From CBDAQA01 sp965198865 (lineage in GTDB: Bacteria > Planctomycetota > Phycisphaerae > Tepidisphaerales > Tepidisphaeraceae): DNA of 64,000 nucleotides. This document shows, piece by piece, positions 17,901 through 26,581 of the stretch (the first letter of the stretch is position 1; every line of letters begins with the position of its first letter). Where the stretch lies: NCBI GenBank assembly GCA_965198865.1, contig CBDAQA010000029.1, positions 62,001 through 126,000 on the forward strand, written 5' to 3'. Below the pieces are notes generated by a model. That model was not told the origin of the DNA. It searched no databases and saw only the letters and a list, made by a program, of their open reading frames with translations. Made by a program: the position numbers and the translations under genes.

Positions 17901-19306
17901 ACAGCACAGCCACCCCGGCCAGCGTCGGGTCCTCCACCGTCGCCGCCGGCGGCACGTTGGACCTGGGCGGTCAGACGTTGACCGAGCCGGTCACGCTCAA
18001 CGGCGGTTCGCTGGTTAACTCCTCGGCCACGCGGGCCACGCTGACCAGCGGGGTGAAGGGAACGCCCGTCACCGCCGGCGGAATCGGCTACCAATCGACC
18101 GACACTGTCACCACCTCCGGCGGCACCGGGGCGCTCGCGGTCGTCTCGCTCGGCCTGACGAGTTCCAGCATCACCATCACCAACGGCGGCAGCTACAACA
18201 GCAACCCCGATCTCACCAGCGCGCCGATCGCCGTCGTCGGCGGCGGCGGCACCGGCGCCACGTTCGTGCCCATCCTTGACGGCGGCTCGAGCGGCTCGCT
18301 GACCGGGATCGCCATCGTGAATCCCGGCACCGGCTACACGTCCATTCCGACGTTCCCGATCACAACCCCCACCGGCAACAATTCGGTCGGCGCGACGTTC
18401 AGCGGCAACACGACCGGCTTCACGATCATCGGCACGATCCAGACCGCGGCCGGCACCGGGTATGTGCCAGGCGCCACGTCCACCGTCAACACGACCACGG
18501 GGTCGCAGGCGACCATCGGCTCGCCGGCCGTCAGCTCGCTGGCCTTGACGGCCACCAGCAGCATCGGCGGGACCGGCGACCTCACCGTTCAGCCCGGCGT
18601 ATCCGGGTCCGGCGGGCTGGTCAAGATCGGGGCCGACACCGTCTACCTGACGGCGACCGGCACCTACTCGGGCGGGACGACCGTCTCGGCCGGCACGCTG
18701 CGGGCCAACGCCACGGCGGCGACGGGCACGGCGCCGGTGCTCATCGCCACCGGCGGCACGCTGGGCGGCAACGGCAGCGCCGGGACGGTCACGGTCGCCT
18801 CGGGTGGCACGATCACGGCCGGCCCGGACGCCGTCACCCCCGGCACGCTGAACACGGACGTGGAGACCTGGAACGCCAGCGGCGGCCTGCTCGCCAAGGT
18901 GTCGGCCACGGGCGCGACGAACGACGTGCTGGTCATGGCGGGCCTGTCGCTCGGTGCGTCGAACACCTCGGGCAGCCAGTTCAACGTGACCGTGACCAGC
19001 GCCGGCACGCCGACGCTCGCCTCCGGCAGCGTGCTGGTGCTGGCCAACGACAAAGAGGATGTGAGCTCCAACCGGTTCGGCCCGGCGTTCAACACGTCGA
19101 CCCTGTCGGACCTGACGCTGACCGTGACCGGGCTCCAGTCGGCCACCGGCGGCTTTGCCCTGGGCACCGAGGTCGACGCGTTGGGAAACGGTGGGTACGA
19201 CCTGATCCTGCAAACCGCCGCGACCCCCGAGCCGGCCAGCCTGGTGCTGGCCGGGCTGGCCGCGGCACCGCTGGTGCTGGGCCGTCGACGCCGGCGCGCG
19301 AGCTAG
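14920..19306 (+). CDS. Autotransporter-repeat PEP-CTERM protein, frame broken at a G9 tract
   Basis: Exported protein with a signal peptide (basic start, Ala-rich core, likely cut after PRAGA near residue 38). It carries many Gly/Thr/Asn beta repeats of the autotransporter-associated strand type (for example TNTFTGGVTLNSGSLAMS and GGTFIQSAVLNVMSG). The C-terminus TPEPASLVLAGLAAAPLVL followed by RRRRR is a PEP-CTERM sorting signal for exosortase-dependent anchoring. ATG 14920 follows GGGAG at 14908-14912. The frame breaks at nine consecutive Gs, 15732-15740: coding runs in one frame to about 15730 and in the next from about 15740 to the stop. Eight Gs would give VSGAGGVHLSGG and one 1461-residue protein. 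As read, translation stays in the wrong frame until 17163 and loses the anchor. Confidence 0.75.
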
Positions 19307-19409
19307 TTGAACCCTTGCACGGTGGCCCGCCTCAACGGGCGGTCGCCGTTTGTCCTCTTCGGTGCGGCGTCCCAAACCAACTGCCGCCGCCCGCCAACGG
19401 AGTCCTGCC

Positions 19410-20417
19410 ATGCGACCACGCCACTCTCGTACATCGTCCAAGTGCGCCGCCGCGTTCACGCTCGTGGAACTGCTCGTGGTGATCGGCATCATTGCTCTGC
19501 TGATCGGGCTGTTGCTCCCCACGCTGAGTAAGGCGCGGCAGCGTGCCCAGATGACGGCCTGCTCGGCCAAGCTCCAGCAGATCATGGTCGCGGCCCAGAA
19601 CCACCGGGCAACGCACCGGGATTACCTCCCGCTGGTCGGGGCCATCCCGGGGGGCTTCCCGGAAGACCTGAACGACGCCGACCTGCAGAGATACGACTAT
19701 TTCGGCAACCGGTTGGCCAAGGCGAGCGGGCGGGTGCTGTGCCCGATTGCCGAGTCGCTGTTGACGCAGATGGTCAACAGCACCGTGCTGAACTCCGCGA
19801 ATAGCACCATCGGCGCGCCGACCAACGGCGTCTATGTCAGCGCGATGCTCGACACAGGAAATCCTTTGGCCAAGAACTTCCTCTGCCCGTCTCAGGCCTC
19901 AAGCCCGCTTGACATTCCTGACGCGCCCCACATGACCGCGTACAGCGCAAACTACGCAACCGTCGTCCCCGGGCAAACCGATCACGCGTACACGCTCAGC
20001 TTCAATGAGCCCTCGAGCTACGTCTTCAACGAGTACGTGATGGGCTGGAACGACTCTTACGGTCGGCTGCGCGGCAAGGCCAGTCGGGTGAGGCAGCCAA
20101 TGTTGACGTTCTTCGCCTGCGACGGCTTGTCCGGCAACATCAACCGCGGGAACGCGATGCCGCCACCGACGACCACTGCGGACTACCTGAAGTATGGGAC
20201 GATCTACAACACGACCACGCTCGTGTCGGCCACGCTGGGACAGGCGTACTCCAATAAGTTCGGGTATGTCGGCAGCGCGGCCGGCGATTTCAACTGCTTC
20301 GATTTGCGTCGCCACCAGGGCCGGATCAACGTCGCTTACTGTGACGGGCACGTCGCCTCGCTGAACATCACCTACGCCGACCTGAGCAAGGCGTACGTCT
20401 ACAGCAAGAACAAGTGA
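19410..20417 (+). CDS. Prepilin-like protein with H-X9-DG motif
   Basis: 335-residue type II secretion/pilin-like protein. The N-terminus AAFTLVELLVVIGIIALLIG is a class III prepilin signal: F-T-L-V-E with Glu at +5, then a hydrophobic helix, normally cut and methylated by prepilin peptidase. Near the end, RRHQGRINVAYCDGHVAS contains His, nine residues, then Asp-Gly, which is the H-X9-DG motif of the large planctomycete family of processing-associated prepilins. ATG 19410 is chosen because GGAG lies 7 nt upstream; an upstream GTG-type extension has no support. It follows the PEP-CTERM gene by 103 bp on the same strand. Its pilus or secretion role is inferred. Confidence 0.85.
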   Translation: MRPRHSRTSSKCAAAFTLVELLVVIGIIALLIGLLLPTLSKARQRAQMTACSAKLQQIMVAAQNHRATHRDYLPLVGAIPGGFPEDLNDADLQRYDYFGNRLAKASGRVLCPIAESLLTQMVNSTVLNSANSTIGAPTNGVYVSAMLDTGNPLAKNFLCPSQASSPLDIPDAPHMTAYSANYATVVPGQTDHAYTLSFNEPSSYVFNEYVMGWNDSYGRLRGKASRVRQPMLTFFACDGLSGNINRGNAMPPPTTTADYLKYGTIYNTTTLVSATLGQAYSNKFGYVGSAAGDFNCFDLRRHQGRINVAYCDGHVASLNITYADLSKAYVYSKNK

Positions 20418-20517
20418 GCGCTTCGCACGGGGCGGCCCGCACGGGTGGCGCGACCGGCCGTTGCTCGCCGCCGTCCTTTCATTGGTGCCGCCGACGTGAC
20501 GGCGTACCATCCGCCGC

Positions 20518-21108
20518 ATGGCGAAGCCCGATGCCGTGTTGGATGTCCCGCCGACCCGTTCGCCCAACCGCATCTGGCTCGCCCGGGGGGTGGCCGTGGT
20601 GGCCGACCTGATCCAGCTGGCGGCGTTCCCGGTCACGGCCGAGGGGGCGATCTCGCCGGTCGACGACGGGCTGGACCTGCTGACGGCGGCCGTGCTGTCG
20701 CTGCTGGTCGGGCCTCACCTGGCGTTCGTGCCCAGCTTCCTGGTCAAGCTGCTGCCGATCGCCGATTTGGCCCCGACGTGGACGATCGCCGTGCTGATCG
20801 CCACCGGCGGCCGGCGGGCCGAGGCGGGGCCGTTGGCGCCCGTCCCCATGCTGCCCGCCGGCGACCCCGGTGGCCGGCGCACCGGCCGGGCGGCGCGCGT
20901 CCGCGCGGTGTCGTGGTTCGCCGTCCTGTTCGGGATCGGGTTCGTCGTCGGCGGCCTCTACCTGATGCCCCACCTGCCGATGCCGAACCCCCACGTCGCG
21001 CCCGGCTCGACGGCGTTCTGGAAGCAGAACTGGGCCGGCGCCCTGCTGGGCGGCGCGACCGGGCTTTGGGCCGCCCGCACCGTCCTCCGGCGTGCCGGCC
21101 GAGTCTGA
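20518..21108 (+). CDS. Hypothetical membrane protein
   Basis: 196 residues, not recognised. At least three hydrophobic segments are visible: residues 22-43, 57-80 including LLTAAVLSLLVGPHLAFVPSF, and 130-150 (SWFAVLFGIGFVVGGLYLM). A shorter apolar patch is at the C-terminus (AGALLGGATGLWAA). A Gly/Pro/Arg-rich loop separates the second and third segments. No enzymatic motif was seen. The start is supported by a likely leaderless promoter: TACCAT at 20505-20510 ends 7 nt before ATG, with TTGGTG 17 nt further up. Confidence 0.6.
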   Translation: MAKPDAVLDVPPTRSPNRIWLARGVAVVADLIQLAAFPVTAEGAISPVDDGLDLLTAAVLSLLVGPHLAFVPSFLVKLLPIADLAPTWTIAVLIATGGRRAEAGPLAPVPMLPAGDPGGRRTGRAARVRAVSWFAVLFGIGFVVGGLYLMPHLPMPNPHVAPGSTAFWKQNWAGALLGGATGLWAARTVLRRAGRV

Positions 21109-21134
21109 CGCCACAGCAAAAATCCGTAATCGAG

Positions 21135-21161
21135 GTGTAACATTTTGGATCATTGTGTAAC
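21135..21161 (-). promoter_or_regulatory. 27-nt motif with two GTTAC half-sites, copy 1
   Basis: On the minus strand it reads GTTACACAATG, six variable bases, then AATGTTACAC. The same 11 and nearly the same 10 bases with the same 6-base spacing occur at 51470-51496. It lies 56 nt upstream of aroC in an AT-richer island, so a regulator binding site is plausible. Confidence 0.45.
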
Positions 21162-21217
21162 GCGGCGGGCGTCTGCCCGTCGTCGTGAACCGCGTTCGGT
21201 GCTGCTATCCTGAGGGC

Positions 21218-22387
21218 ATGGCAACGCTGTCCTATCGCACGGCCGGGGAGTCGCACGGCAAGGCCCTGATCACGCTGGTCGAGGGGATGCCGGCCGGCGT
21301 GACGATCGACGGCCCGTTCATCGACCACGAGCTCAAACGCCGCCAGGGCGGCTACGGCCGGGGGGGCCGGCAGAAGATCGAGACCGACCGCGTCGACTAC
21401 CTGACCGGCGTGCGGATGGGCCGCACGATCGCGTCGCCGGTGACGATGCTGATCCCCAACAAGGACTTCCGCCTCGACGACCCCGCCGCCACGCCCCCGC
21501 TGCGCCGGCCGCGGCCGGGTCACGCCGACCTGGCCGGCAGCATCAAGTGGCTCACGACCGACTGCCGCGAGACGCTGGAGCGCGCCAGCGCCCGCGAGAC
21601 CGCCGCCCGCGTGGCGGCGGGGGGGCTCGCCCGGTGCCTGCTGCGCGCGTTCGACATCGAGGTGTTCGGCTTCGTCCGCTCCGTGGGCGAGGTGACGGCC
21701 GCCGTCGACGTGACGCCGGGCAACTGGCGCGACCTGGCAACACGGCGTGACGCATCGGAGGTCTACTGCCCCGACGCCGCCGCCGACGCCGGCATGCGCG
21801 AGTTCATCTCACAGCAGAAGATGGCCAAGGACACCGCGGGCGGCGTGGTCGAGTGCCACGTCTTCGGCTGCCCCGTGGGCCTGGGCAGCTGCATGACCTG
21901 GGATGGCCGGCTCGACAGCCGGATCGCCGCGGCGGTGGTCGGCATCCAGGCGTTCAAGGGCGTCGAGTTCGGCATGGGGTTCGAGGTGGCCCGCCTGCCC
22001 GGTTCGAAGGTTCACGACGAGATCGGCTACGACGCGAGTGGCCGCGACACGCCGGCCCTGGGGTTCACGCGCAGCACGAACCACGCCGGCGGCATCGAGG
22101 GCGGCATGACCAATGGCCAACCGGTGATCGTCCGCGGCGCGATGAAGCCCATCAGCACCCTGGGCAAGCCGTTGGCCAGCGTCGACCTGCAGACCAAGGA
22201 GCGTGCCGAGGCCGGGTGGGAGCGGAGCGACATCAGCGCGATCAGCGCCGCCAGCGTCGTCATGGAAGCCGTCGTCGGGTTCGAGATCGCCAGGGCATTA
22301 CTGGAGAAGTTCGGCGGCGACTCGCTGGGCGAGGTGCGGGCGAACTACGACGGCTTCCTCGCCGCGGCGCGGCGGCTGCCGACGTGA
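21218..22387 (+). CDS. aroC: Chorismate synthase
   Basis: Last step of the shikimate pathway: 5-enolpyruvylshikimate-3-phosphate to chorismate, needing reduced flavin. 389 residues. Family signatures are YRTAGESHGKALITLVEGMP at the N-terminus, GYGRGGRQKIE in the first third, RASARETAARVAAGGLAR in the middle and GFTRSTNHAGGIEGGMTNG in the second half. ATG 21218 is where homology begins. TATCCT at 21206-21211 ends 6 nt before it, leaving no leader, so leaderless initiation is likely. EPSP synthase (aroA) is encoded 2.8 kb downstream on the same strand with small unknown genes between, so the two are near but not clearly one operon. Confidence 0.95.
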   Translation: MATLSYRTAGESHGKALITLVEGMPAGVTIDGPFIDHELKRRQGGYGRGGRQKIETDRVDYLTGVRMGRTIASPVTMLIPNKDFRLDDPAATPPLRRPRPGHADLAGSIKWLTTDCRETLERASARETAARVAAGGLARCLLRAFDIEVFGFVRSVGEVTAAVDVTPGNWRDLATRRDASEVYCPDAAADAGMREFISQQKMAKDTAGGVVECHVFGCPVGLGSCMTWDGRLDSRIAAAVVGIQAFKGVEFGMGFEVARLPGSKVHDEIGYDASGRDTPALGFTRSTNHAGGIEGGMTNGQPVIVRGAMKPISTLGKPLASVDLQTKERAEAGWERSDISAISAASVVMEAVVGFEIARALLEKFGGDSLGEVRANYDGFLAAARRLPT

Positions 22388-22433
22388 GCGGCCGCCGATG
22401 TGAACCGGCGCGGGGGGTCGAACGGGGAGGCGC

Positions 22434-23549
22434 GTGATCGGGCTGGAGCAGTTCTTCCGCGACGACGGCCGGCCGGTTTCCCGGACCAAGCGGGTGGTGC
22501 GCGTCGTGGTGGCCCTGGGGCTGGCGCTGGTCCCGCTGGTGGCCGCGCTTGCCCTGGCCCATCGGCGGGCGGTGGTGCGGCGGTGGCCGGTCGTCCCCTG
22601 CGCCATGGTCGACAGCGACGTGGACGTCGACCCCGGCCCGGCCGGGGGCCATCCGTATCACGTCCGGGTCACGTTCGGCTTTGGGTTCGCCGGGCAAACC
22701 TGGGTCGGCACGCGGCGGATGTGGGGCGCCGTCGGAACGGACGACGCGGCCGCCGCGTACGCCGAGGCCCGGCGGCTCCGCGCCGCCGCGCCCGCCGCCT
22801 GCGCCGTCGACCCCGCGGCGCCTGGGGATGCGGTGTTGGTCGAGCCCGACCCGGCCTGGACGCCGGCGGTCGTGCCGGGGTGCGCCGTCCTGGCCGGGGT
22901 CGTCGCGTGGTTTTACGCGGTCCCGCAGCTGGGGCTGGCCCGGGCGGGTCGGCAGCGCCAACCGGTTCCCGTGAACCCGGCCCGGCGGCGGCGGTCAAGC
23001 CGGCTGGCGGGGGCCGGCCTGCTGGTGGGGTTCGGGGCGGCCACCGTCGTCTGGTGGGGCATGCCGCTGGCCCGCGCGGTGGCCGGTCGGAGGTGGCCGG
23101 CCGTGCCGTGCGTGGTCGAGCGGTCGGGCTTGTTGCGCTCGGAACTGTCCGGCGAGCTGCCCATCACGCTGTACCGGACCGACGTCCTGTACCGGTACCA
23201 GGTGGGCGGGGTGACGTACCACTCGAATTGCTACGCCGTGACCGAGGGCGCGTCACCCCTGGCCGGGCCGCGGCAGCGGGTGGTGGACCGGTACCCGCCC
23301 GGCACCGCGGCGACGTGCCGGGTCGACCCGTCCGACCCCACCGCGGCCGCCCTGACCGACCACCTCAGCCCCACGCTCGCCTTCGGCCTGTTGCCGCTGT
23401 CGCTGGCCGCGGTGGGGCTGGTGGTGCTGGTCCTGCCGACCGGCGGCGGTCGCCCCGCCCGGCTGCTGCGGCGGAGCCGGTGGTCGCTGCTGGCCGTCAC
23501 GCTCGCGGGCCTGTCGCTGGTGGTCCGCGGCGTCCTCGCCACGCCGTAG
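22434..23549 (+). CDS. Membrane protein with two DUF3592-like domains
   Basis: 371 residues. Two similar units each have a membrane helix (residues 21-42 VVRVVVALGLALVPLVAALA; about 185-208) followed by an exposed beta domain. In each, RWPVVPC or RWPAVPC is followed by a strand pair YHVRVTF or VLYRYQV and a C-V-D-P tail ending before the next helix. That layout matches DUF3592. Further helices lie near 150-170 and at the end. The function of the family is unknown. GTG 22434 follows GGGGAGG at 22424-22430. It starts 46 bp after aroC. Confidence 0.65.
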   Translation: MIGLEQFFRDDGRPVSRTKRVVRVVVALGLALVPLVAALALAHRRAVVRRWPVVPCAMVDSDVDVDPGPAGGHPYHVRVTFGFGFAGQTWVGTRRMWGAVGTDDAAAAYAEARRLRAAAPAACAVDPAAPGDAVLVEPDPAWTPAVVPGCAVLAGVVAWFYAVPQLGLARAGRQRQPVPVNPARRRRSSRLAGAGLLVGFGAATVVWWGMPLARAVAGRRWPAVPCVVERSGLLRSELSGELPITLYRTDVLYRYQVGGVTYHSNCYAVTEGASPLAGPRQRVVDRYPPGTAATCRVDPSDPTAAALTDHLSPTLAFGLLPLSLAAVGLVVLVLPTGGGRPARLLRRSRWSLLAVTLAGLSLVVRGVLATP

Positions 23550-23582
23550 GAACCGGGTCCACCGCCCGGTTATGATCGGGTC

Positions 23583-23981
23583 ATGGCGCAGCTCACCGAA
23601 CCGACGGCGGACGTGCAGGCCCCGCGAACCGATTGGGTGGCCCGCGCGTCGGCCCTGATCGACCAACTGGCCGGGTGGGCGGCGGCCGAGGGGTGGCGCG
23701 TCGACCGCGGGACCGAGCGGAGCGACGACTGGCGGTTCGGCACCTACGAGGGGGCGGCCGTGGTCCTGCACCCACCCGATGGAGAAGTGGCCGTCACGCC
23801 CTTCCCGCCCGACAGCGGCGGGGGTGGATCGGTGGTGATCCAAGCGATGCCGACGTTCAGCCGCGTCCGGCTCAAGGCTCGGCCCGATGACTGGGAAATC
23901 ATCGTTAACGCGAACATCCCGTTGCGGCGGCCATGGACGCGGGAGACCTTCGTCCAACTGGTGACCGACATGCTGAGTTGA
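23583..23981 (+). CDS. Hypothetical protein paired with a HEPN-like gene
   Basis: 132 residues, not recognised. An amphipathic N-terminal helix (WVARASALIDQLAGWAAAEG) is followed by strands such as TYEGAAVVLHPPDGEVAVTP and DWEIIVNANIP, and a final helix TRETFVQLVTDML. It is soluble, with no cysteines. TATGAT at 23571-23576 ends 6 nt before ATG, so it may be leaderless. The next gene starts 10 nt after its stop, so the two are probably co-transcribed. It is not a MNT nucleotidyltransferase. Confidence 0.55.
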   Translation: MAQLTEPTADVQAPRTDWVARASALIDQLAGWAAAEGWRVDRGTERSDDWRFGTYEGAAVVLHPPDGEVAVTPFPPDSGGGGSVVIQAMPTFSRVRLKARPDDWEIIVNANIPLRRPWTRETFVQLVTDMLS

Positions 23982-23991
23982 CAGGGACACC

Positions 23992-24459
23992 ATGCTGCTT
24001 CGCGCCGCGTTCGACGCCGCCCAACGGGTCGAGGACGAGTTTGCCGCCACCCGGTTTGCAGTGGAGCATGTCGCCGCCGCGTGGGGCAGGGACGCCGATC
24101 TCACGCTCGCCGCCCAGCGTGCACAGGTGACGGGTGGCCAACTCGTCCGTGCCGTGGCCGCCGTTGACGTCACGTTCGCCCTGCGATCGTTCGTGCAGTT
24201 TGAGACGGTGCTGCGAGATTACTGGGCGAGCGGGATGGGGCGGAAGTCCCGGCCGGACATGCGACCGCTGATGGATAGCGTGGCCCGCCATCGCCAGATG
24301 AACAGCGACGATTTGGCGGCCGCCCACGTGGTCCGCGCCTATCGAAACAGCATCGCCCATGGCACGGCGGCGGCGGCAGCTTCCGCGTTGCCGCTGACGG
24401 TGTCGGAGTGCCAGAGCAACCTGGGCCGCTACCTCCGCTGGCTGCCGCAGCAGTGGTGA
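23992..24459 (+). CDS. HEPN-like alpha-helical protein
   Basis: 155-residue, almost all-alpha protein. The segment AHVVRAYRNSIAHG contains R118-x4-H123 (R-N-S-I-A-H) on the last long helix. That is the R-x4-6-H signature that forms the RNase active site or RNA-binding patch of HEPN proteins, and the surrounding RNxxAHG is typical of them. The start has AGGGA 5 nt upstream. It follows a 132-residue partner gene by 10 nt, a layout often seen in toxin-antitoxin or defence pairs, although the partner is not a known antitoxin. The assignment rests on one motif plus fold composition, so it is tentative. Confidence 0.5.
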   Translation: MLLRAAFDAAQRVEDEFAATRFAVEHVAAAWGRDADLTLAAQRAQVTGGQLVRAVAAVDVTFALRSFVQFETVLRDYWASGMGRKSRPDMRPLMDSVARHRQMNSDDLAAAHVVRAYRNSIAHGTAAAAASALPLTVSECQSNLGRYLRWLPQQW

Positions 24460-24482
24460 CCTTGCGGTACGATGCCCATCGC

Positions 24483-25076
24483 ATGACCCAGCCCTCCATC
24501 GATTACGAGCCGAAGCCCGGCGAGCCGCTCGAGCACCCGTTGGCCAGGCCGCTGTTCCGGCACGTGGCCCGGGTCGTCCTCTCGACGTTCCTGCTCACGT
24601 TCGTCGCCAGCCGGTGCATGGTGATCCTGATCGAGGCCCGCAAGGTGCCCGACTTCTACTTCCACGCCCGCGGCACGCACGTCCACCACCTGAACTACGG
24701 CATCTTCACCCTCAGCGCGGTCGGGGCCTACCTGCTGTTCCGCCGCCCGGCAGGGGGGAGGCCGCTCACGTGGGCGGCGATCGTCTACGGCATCGGCCTG
24801 GGGCTGACGTTCGACGAGTTCGGCATGTGGGTCCACCTCGGCGGCAGCTACTGGCAGGGGGCCAGCTTCGAGGCGGTCGTCGTCATCGGTGCCGCGTTCG
24901 GGCTGATGGCGTTCGCCCCGTCGGTCGGCCGGTTCAAGACCCAGCACTGGGCCTGGACGCTGGTGCTGACCGGCGTCGTCATCGCCACGCTGGTCGTGCT
25001 CGGCGTCAGCGTCAGCCGCTACGCCCGCCTGCTGGGCCCCTGGCTCCACGCGATCGAGGCGACGGGGCCGCAGTAG
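24483..25076 (+). CDS. Conserved integral membrane protein
   Basis: 197 residues with about five membrane helices (near 30-50, 68-86, 95-112, 125-145, 160-180). The first loop has RGTHVHHLNYGIF and the third helix GIGLGLTFDEFGMWVHLGGSYW. The His pair and the Asp-Glu-Phe are the sort of conserved polar residues seen in a widespread uncharacterised bacterial membrane family. ATG 24483 is chosen because TACGAT lies 9 nt upstream and homology-like sequence begins soon after. Its function is unknown. The next gene, aroA, is separated by a 23-nt-arm hairpin. Confidence 0.62.
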   Translation: MTQPSIDYEPKPGEPLEHPLARPLFRHVARVVLSTFLLTFVASRCMVILIEARKVPDFYFHARGTHVHHLNYGIFTLSAVGAYLLFRRPAGGRPLTWAAIVYGIGLGLTFDEFGMWVHLGGSYWQGASFEAVVVIGAAFGLMAFAPSVGRFKTQHWAWTLVLTGVVIATLVVLGVSVSRYARLLGPWLHAIEATGPQ

Positions 25077-25090
25077 GAAATGTCGACGGC

Positions 25091-25158
25091 CGAAATTATC
25101 GAATTTCGAAACGGTAGGGGCGCGCAGACGCCGCATCGTTTCGTCATTCGAGATTTCG
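25091..25158. repeat. Dispersed inverted repeat, family B copy 1
   Basis: Arms at 25091-25113 and 25137-25158, of the form CGAAATT..TTCGAAACG and CGTTTCGTCATTCGAG..TTCG, about 20 of 22 paired, with a GC-rich loop. A second copy is at 27261-27323. It fills the gap between the membrane-protein gene and aroA and ends 32 nt before the aroA start. Confidence 0.75.
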
Positions 25159-25190
25159 GAATCCGGTCTTCATCCTTTACCTTGTCCCTC

Positions 25191-26489
25191 ATGTCCGACG
25201 CGGCCGTCACGCCCATCCGCCACGCCTTCACCGCGACCGTCGCGCCGCCGGGGTCGAAGAGCCTGACGAACCGGGCGCTGGTGCTGGCCGCGCTGGCCTC
25301 AGGGCCGTGCCGGATCTCCAACGTGCTGCTGGCCGACGACTCGGCCGTCATGCTGGACGGCCTCCGCAAGCTTGGCTTCGACGTCGCCGTCGACGGCACC
25401 ACCGTCACCGTCGCGGGCCAATCCGGCGTCGTCCCCGCACCCGCGGCCGACCTGTTCTGCGGCAACAGCGGCACCACGATCCGCTTCCTGTCCGCGCTAG
25501 GTGCCCTCGGCCATGGCACGTTCTCGCTCGACGGCGTCGCCCGCATGCGGCAGCGGCCGATCGGCGAGCTGGTCGACGTCCTCGGCACCCTCGGCGCGAC
25601 GGTCGACTACGCCGGCGAGGTCGGCTTCCCCCCGGTGCGCGTCACCGCCGACGGCCTGACCGGCGGCCCGATGACCTACGGCACCGCCCAGTCCAGCCAG
25701 TTCCTGTCGGCCGTGCTGATGGCCGCCCCGTACGCCAGGGACGAGCTGGTCGTCACGCTCACGGGCGCGCAGACCAGTTGGCCCTACGTCGCCATGACGA
25801 TGCGGCTGATGGACGTGTTCGGCATCACCCCGCTCGTCCGGCGCGACCCGCACACGGCCGTCCCCAACGAGATCATCGTCCCCACCGGCACCTACGCCGC
25901 CACCGACTACACCGTCGAGCCCGACGCCAGCGGGGCCGCCTACTTCTGGGCCGCGGCGGCCCTGCACGCCGGGTCGCGCGTCACCGTGCCCGGCTTGGGC
26001 CTTCACAGCTTGCAGGGCGATCTCGCTTTTGCCGACGTCCTCAAGCGGATGGGCGCCACCGTTCAGGTGACGAAGGATGCCGTCACCGTGACTGGCACCG
26101 GCGATCTCGACGGCATCGACGCCGACCTGTCGGCCATCCCCGACCAGGCGCAGACGCTCGGCGTCGTCGCCCTGTTCGCCAAGGGGCCGACGCGCATCAC
26201 TGGCCTGCGGACCCTGCGCGTGAAGGAGACCGACCGCCTGTCCGCCATGGCGACCGAACTGGCGAAGTTCGGGGCCGGCGTCACGGTCGACGGCGACGAC
26301 GCGATCACCATCGTCCCGCCGAGGTCGCCCACGGTCGGCGTGGCCGTCGACACCTACGACGACCACCGCATGGCCATGAGCTTCACCCTGGCCGGCACGC
26401 GCCTGGATGGCGTCGTCATCCGCGACCCGGCGTGCGTGGGCAAGACGTACCCGACGTTCTTCGAGGAGCTGGCTAAACTGGTCGGCTGA
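25191..26489 (+). CDS. aroA: 3-phosphoshikimate 1-carboxyvinyltransferase (EPSP synthase)
   Basis: Sixth step of the shikimate pathway: shikimate-3-phosphate plus PEP to EPSP, the substrate of the chorismate synthase encoded 2.8 kb upstream. 432 residues, normal for the family. Motifs are PGSKSLTNRALVLAALASG near residue 20, FCGNSGTTIRFL near 95, the phosphate-binding TAQSSQFLSA region, and LRVKETDRLSAMATELAKFG near 345. ATG 25191 is where homology begins. An in-frame ATG at 25080 would translate the hairpin repeat and is rejected. No good Shine-Dalgarno is visible. Confidence 0.94.
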   Translation: MSDAAVTPIRHAFTATVAPPGSKSLTNRALVLAALASGPCRISNVLLADDSAVMLDGLRKLGFDVAVDGTTVTVAGQSGVVPAPAADLFCGNSGTTIRFLSALGALGHGTFSLDGVARMRQRPIGELVDVLGTLGATVDYAGEVGFPPVRVTADGLTGGPMTYGTAQSSQFLSAVLMAAPYARDELVVTLTGAQTSWPYVAMTMRLMDVFGITPLVRRDPHTAVPNEIIVPTGTYAATDYTVEPDASGAAYFWAAAALHAGSRVTVPGLGLHSLQGDLAFADVLKRMGATVQVTKDAVTVTGTGDLDGIDADLSAIPDQAQTLGVVALFAKGPTRITGLRTLRVKETDRLSAMATELAKFGAGVTVDGDDAITIVPPRSPTVGVAVDTYDDHRMAMSFTLAGTRLDGVVIRDPACVGKTYPTFFEELAKLVG

Positions 26490-26493
26490 TCGA

Positions 26494-26574
26494 GGAGCAG
26501 AGGTGAGCATGCGAACGCCAAGATCGCTCGGTGCCCTGCCCCTCTGCTCCTGTTCCCCGCCGCCCCTCTGCTCC
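26494..26574. repeat. Dispersed inverted repeat, family A copy 2
   Basis: GGAGCAGAGG (26494-26503) has two complementary copies CCTCTGCTCC at 26541-26550 and 26565-26574. It is related by its GCAGAGG core to the repeats at 7169 and 40010. It fills the aroA-phosphatase gap and ends 7 nt before the next start codon. Confidence 0.65.
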
Positions 26575-26581
26575 TAAACGA

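Noticed and set aside
25080..25190. N-terminal extension of EPSP synthase from an upstream ATG
   Set aside because: It would translate the family B hairpin repeat, and homology starts at 25191.
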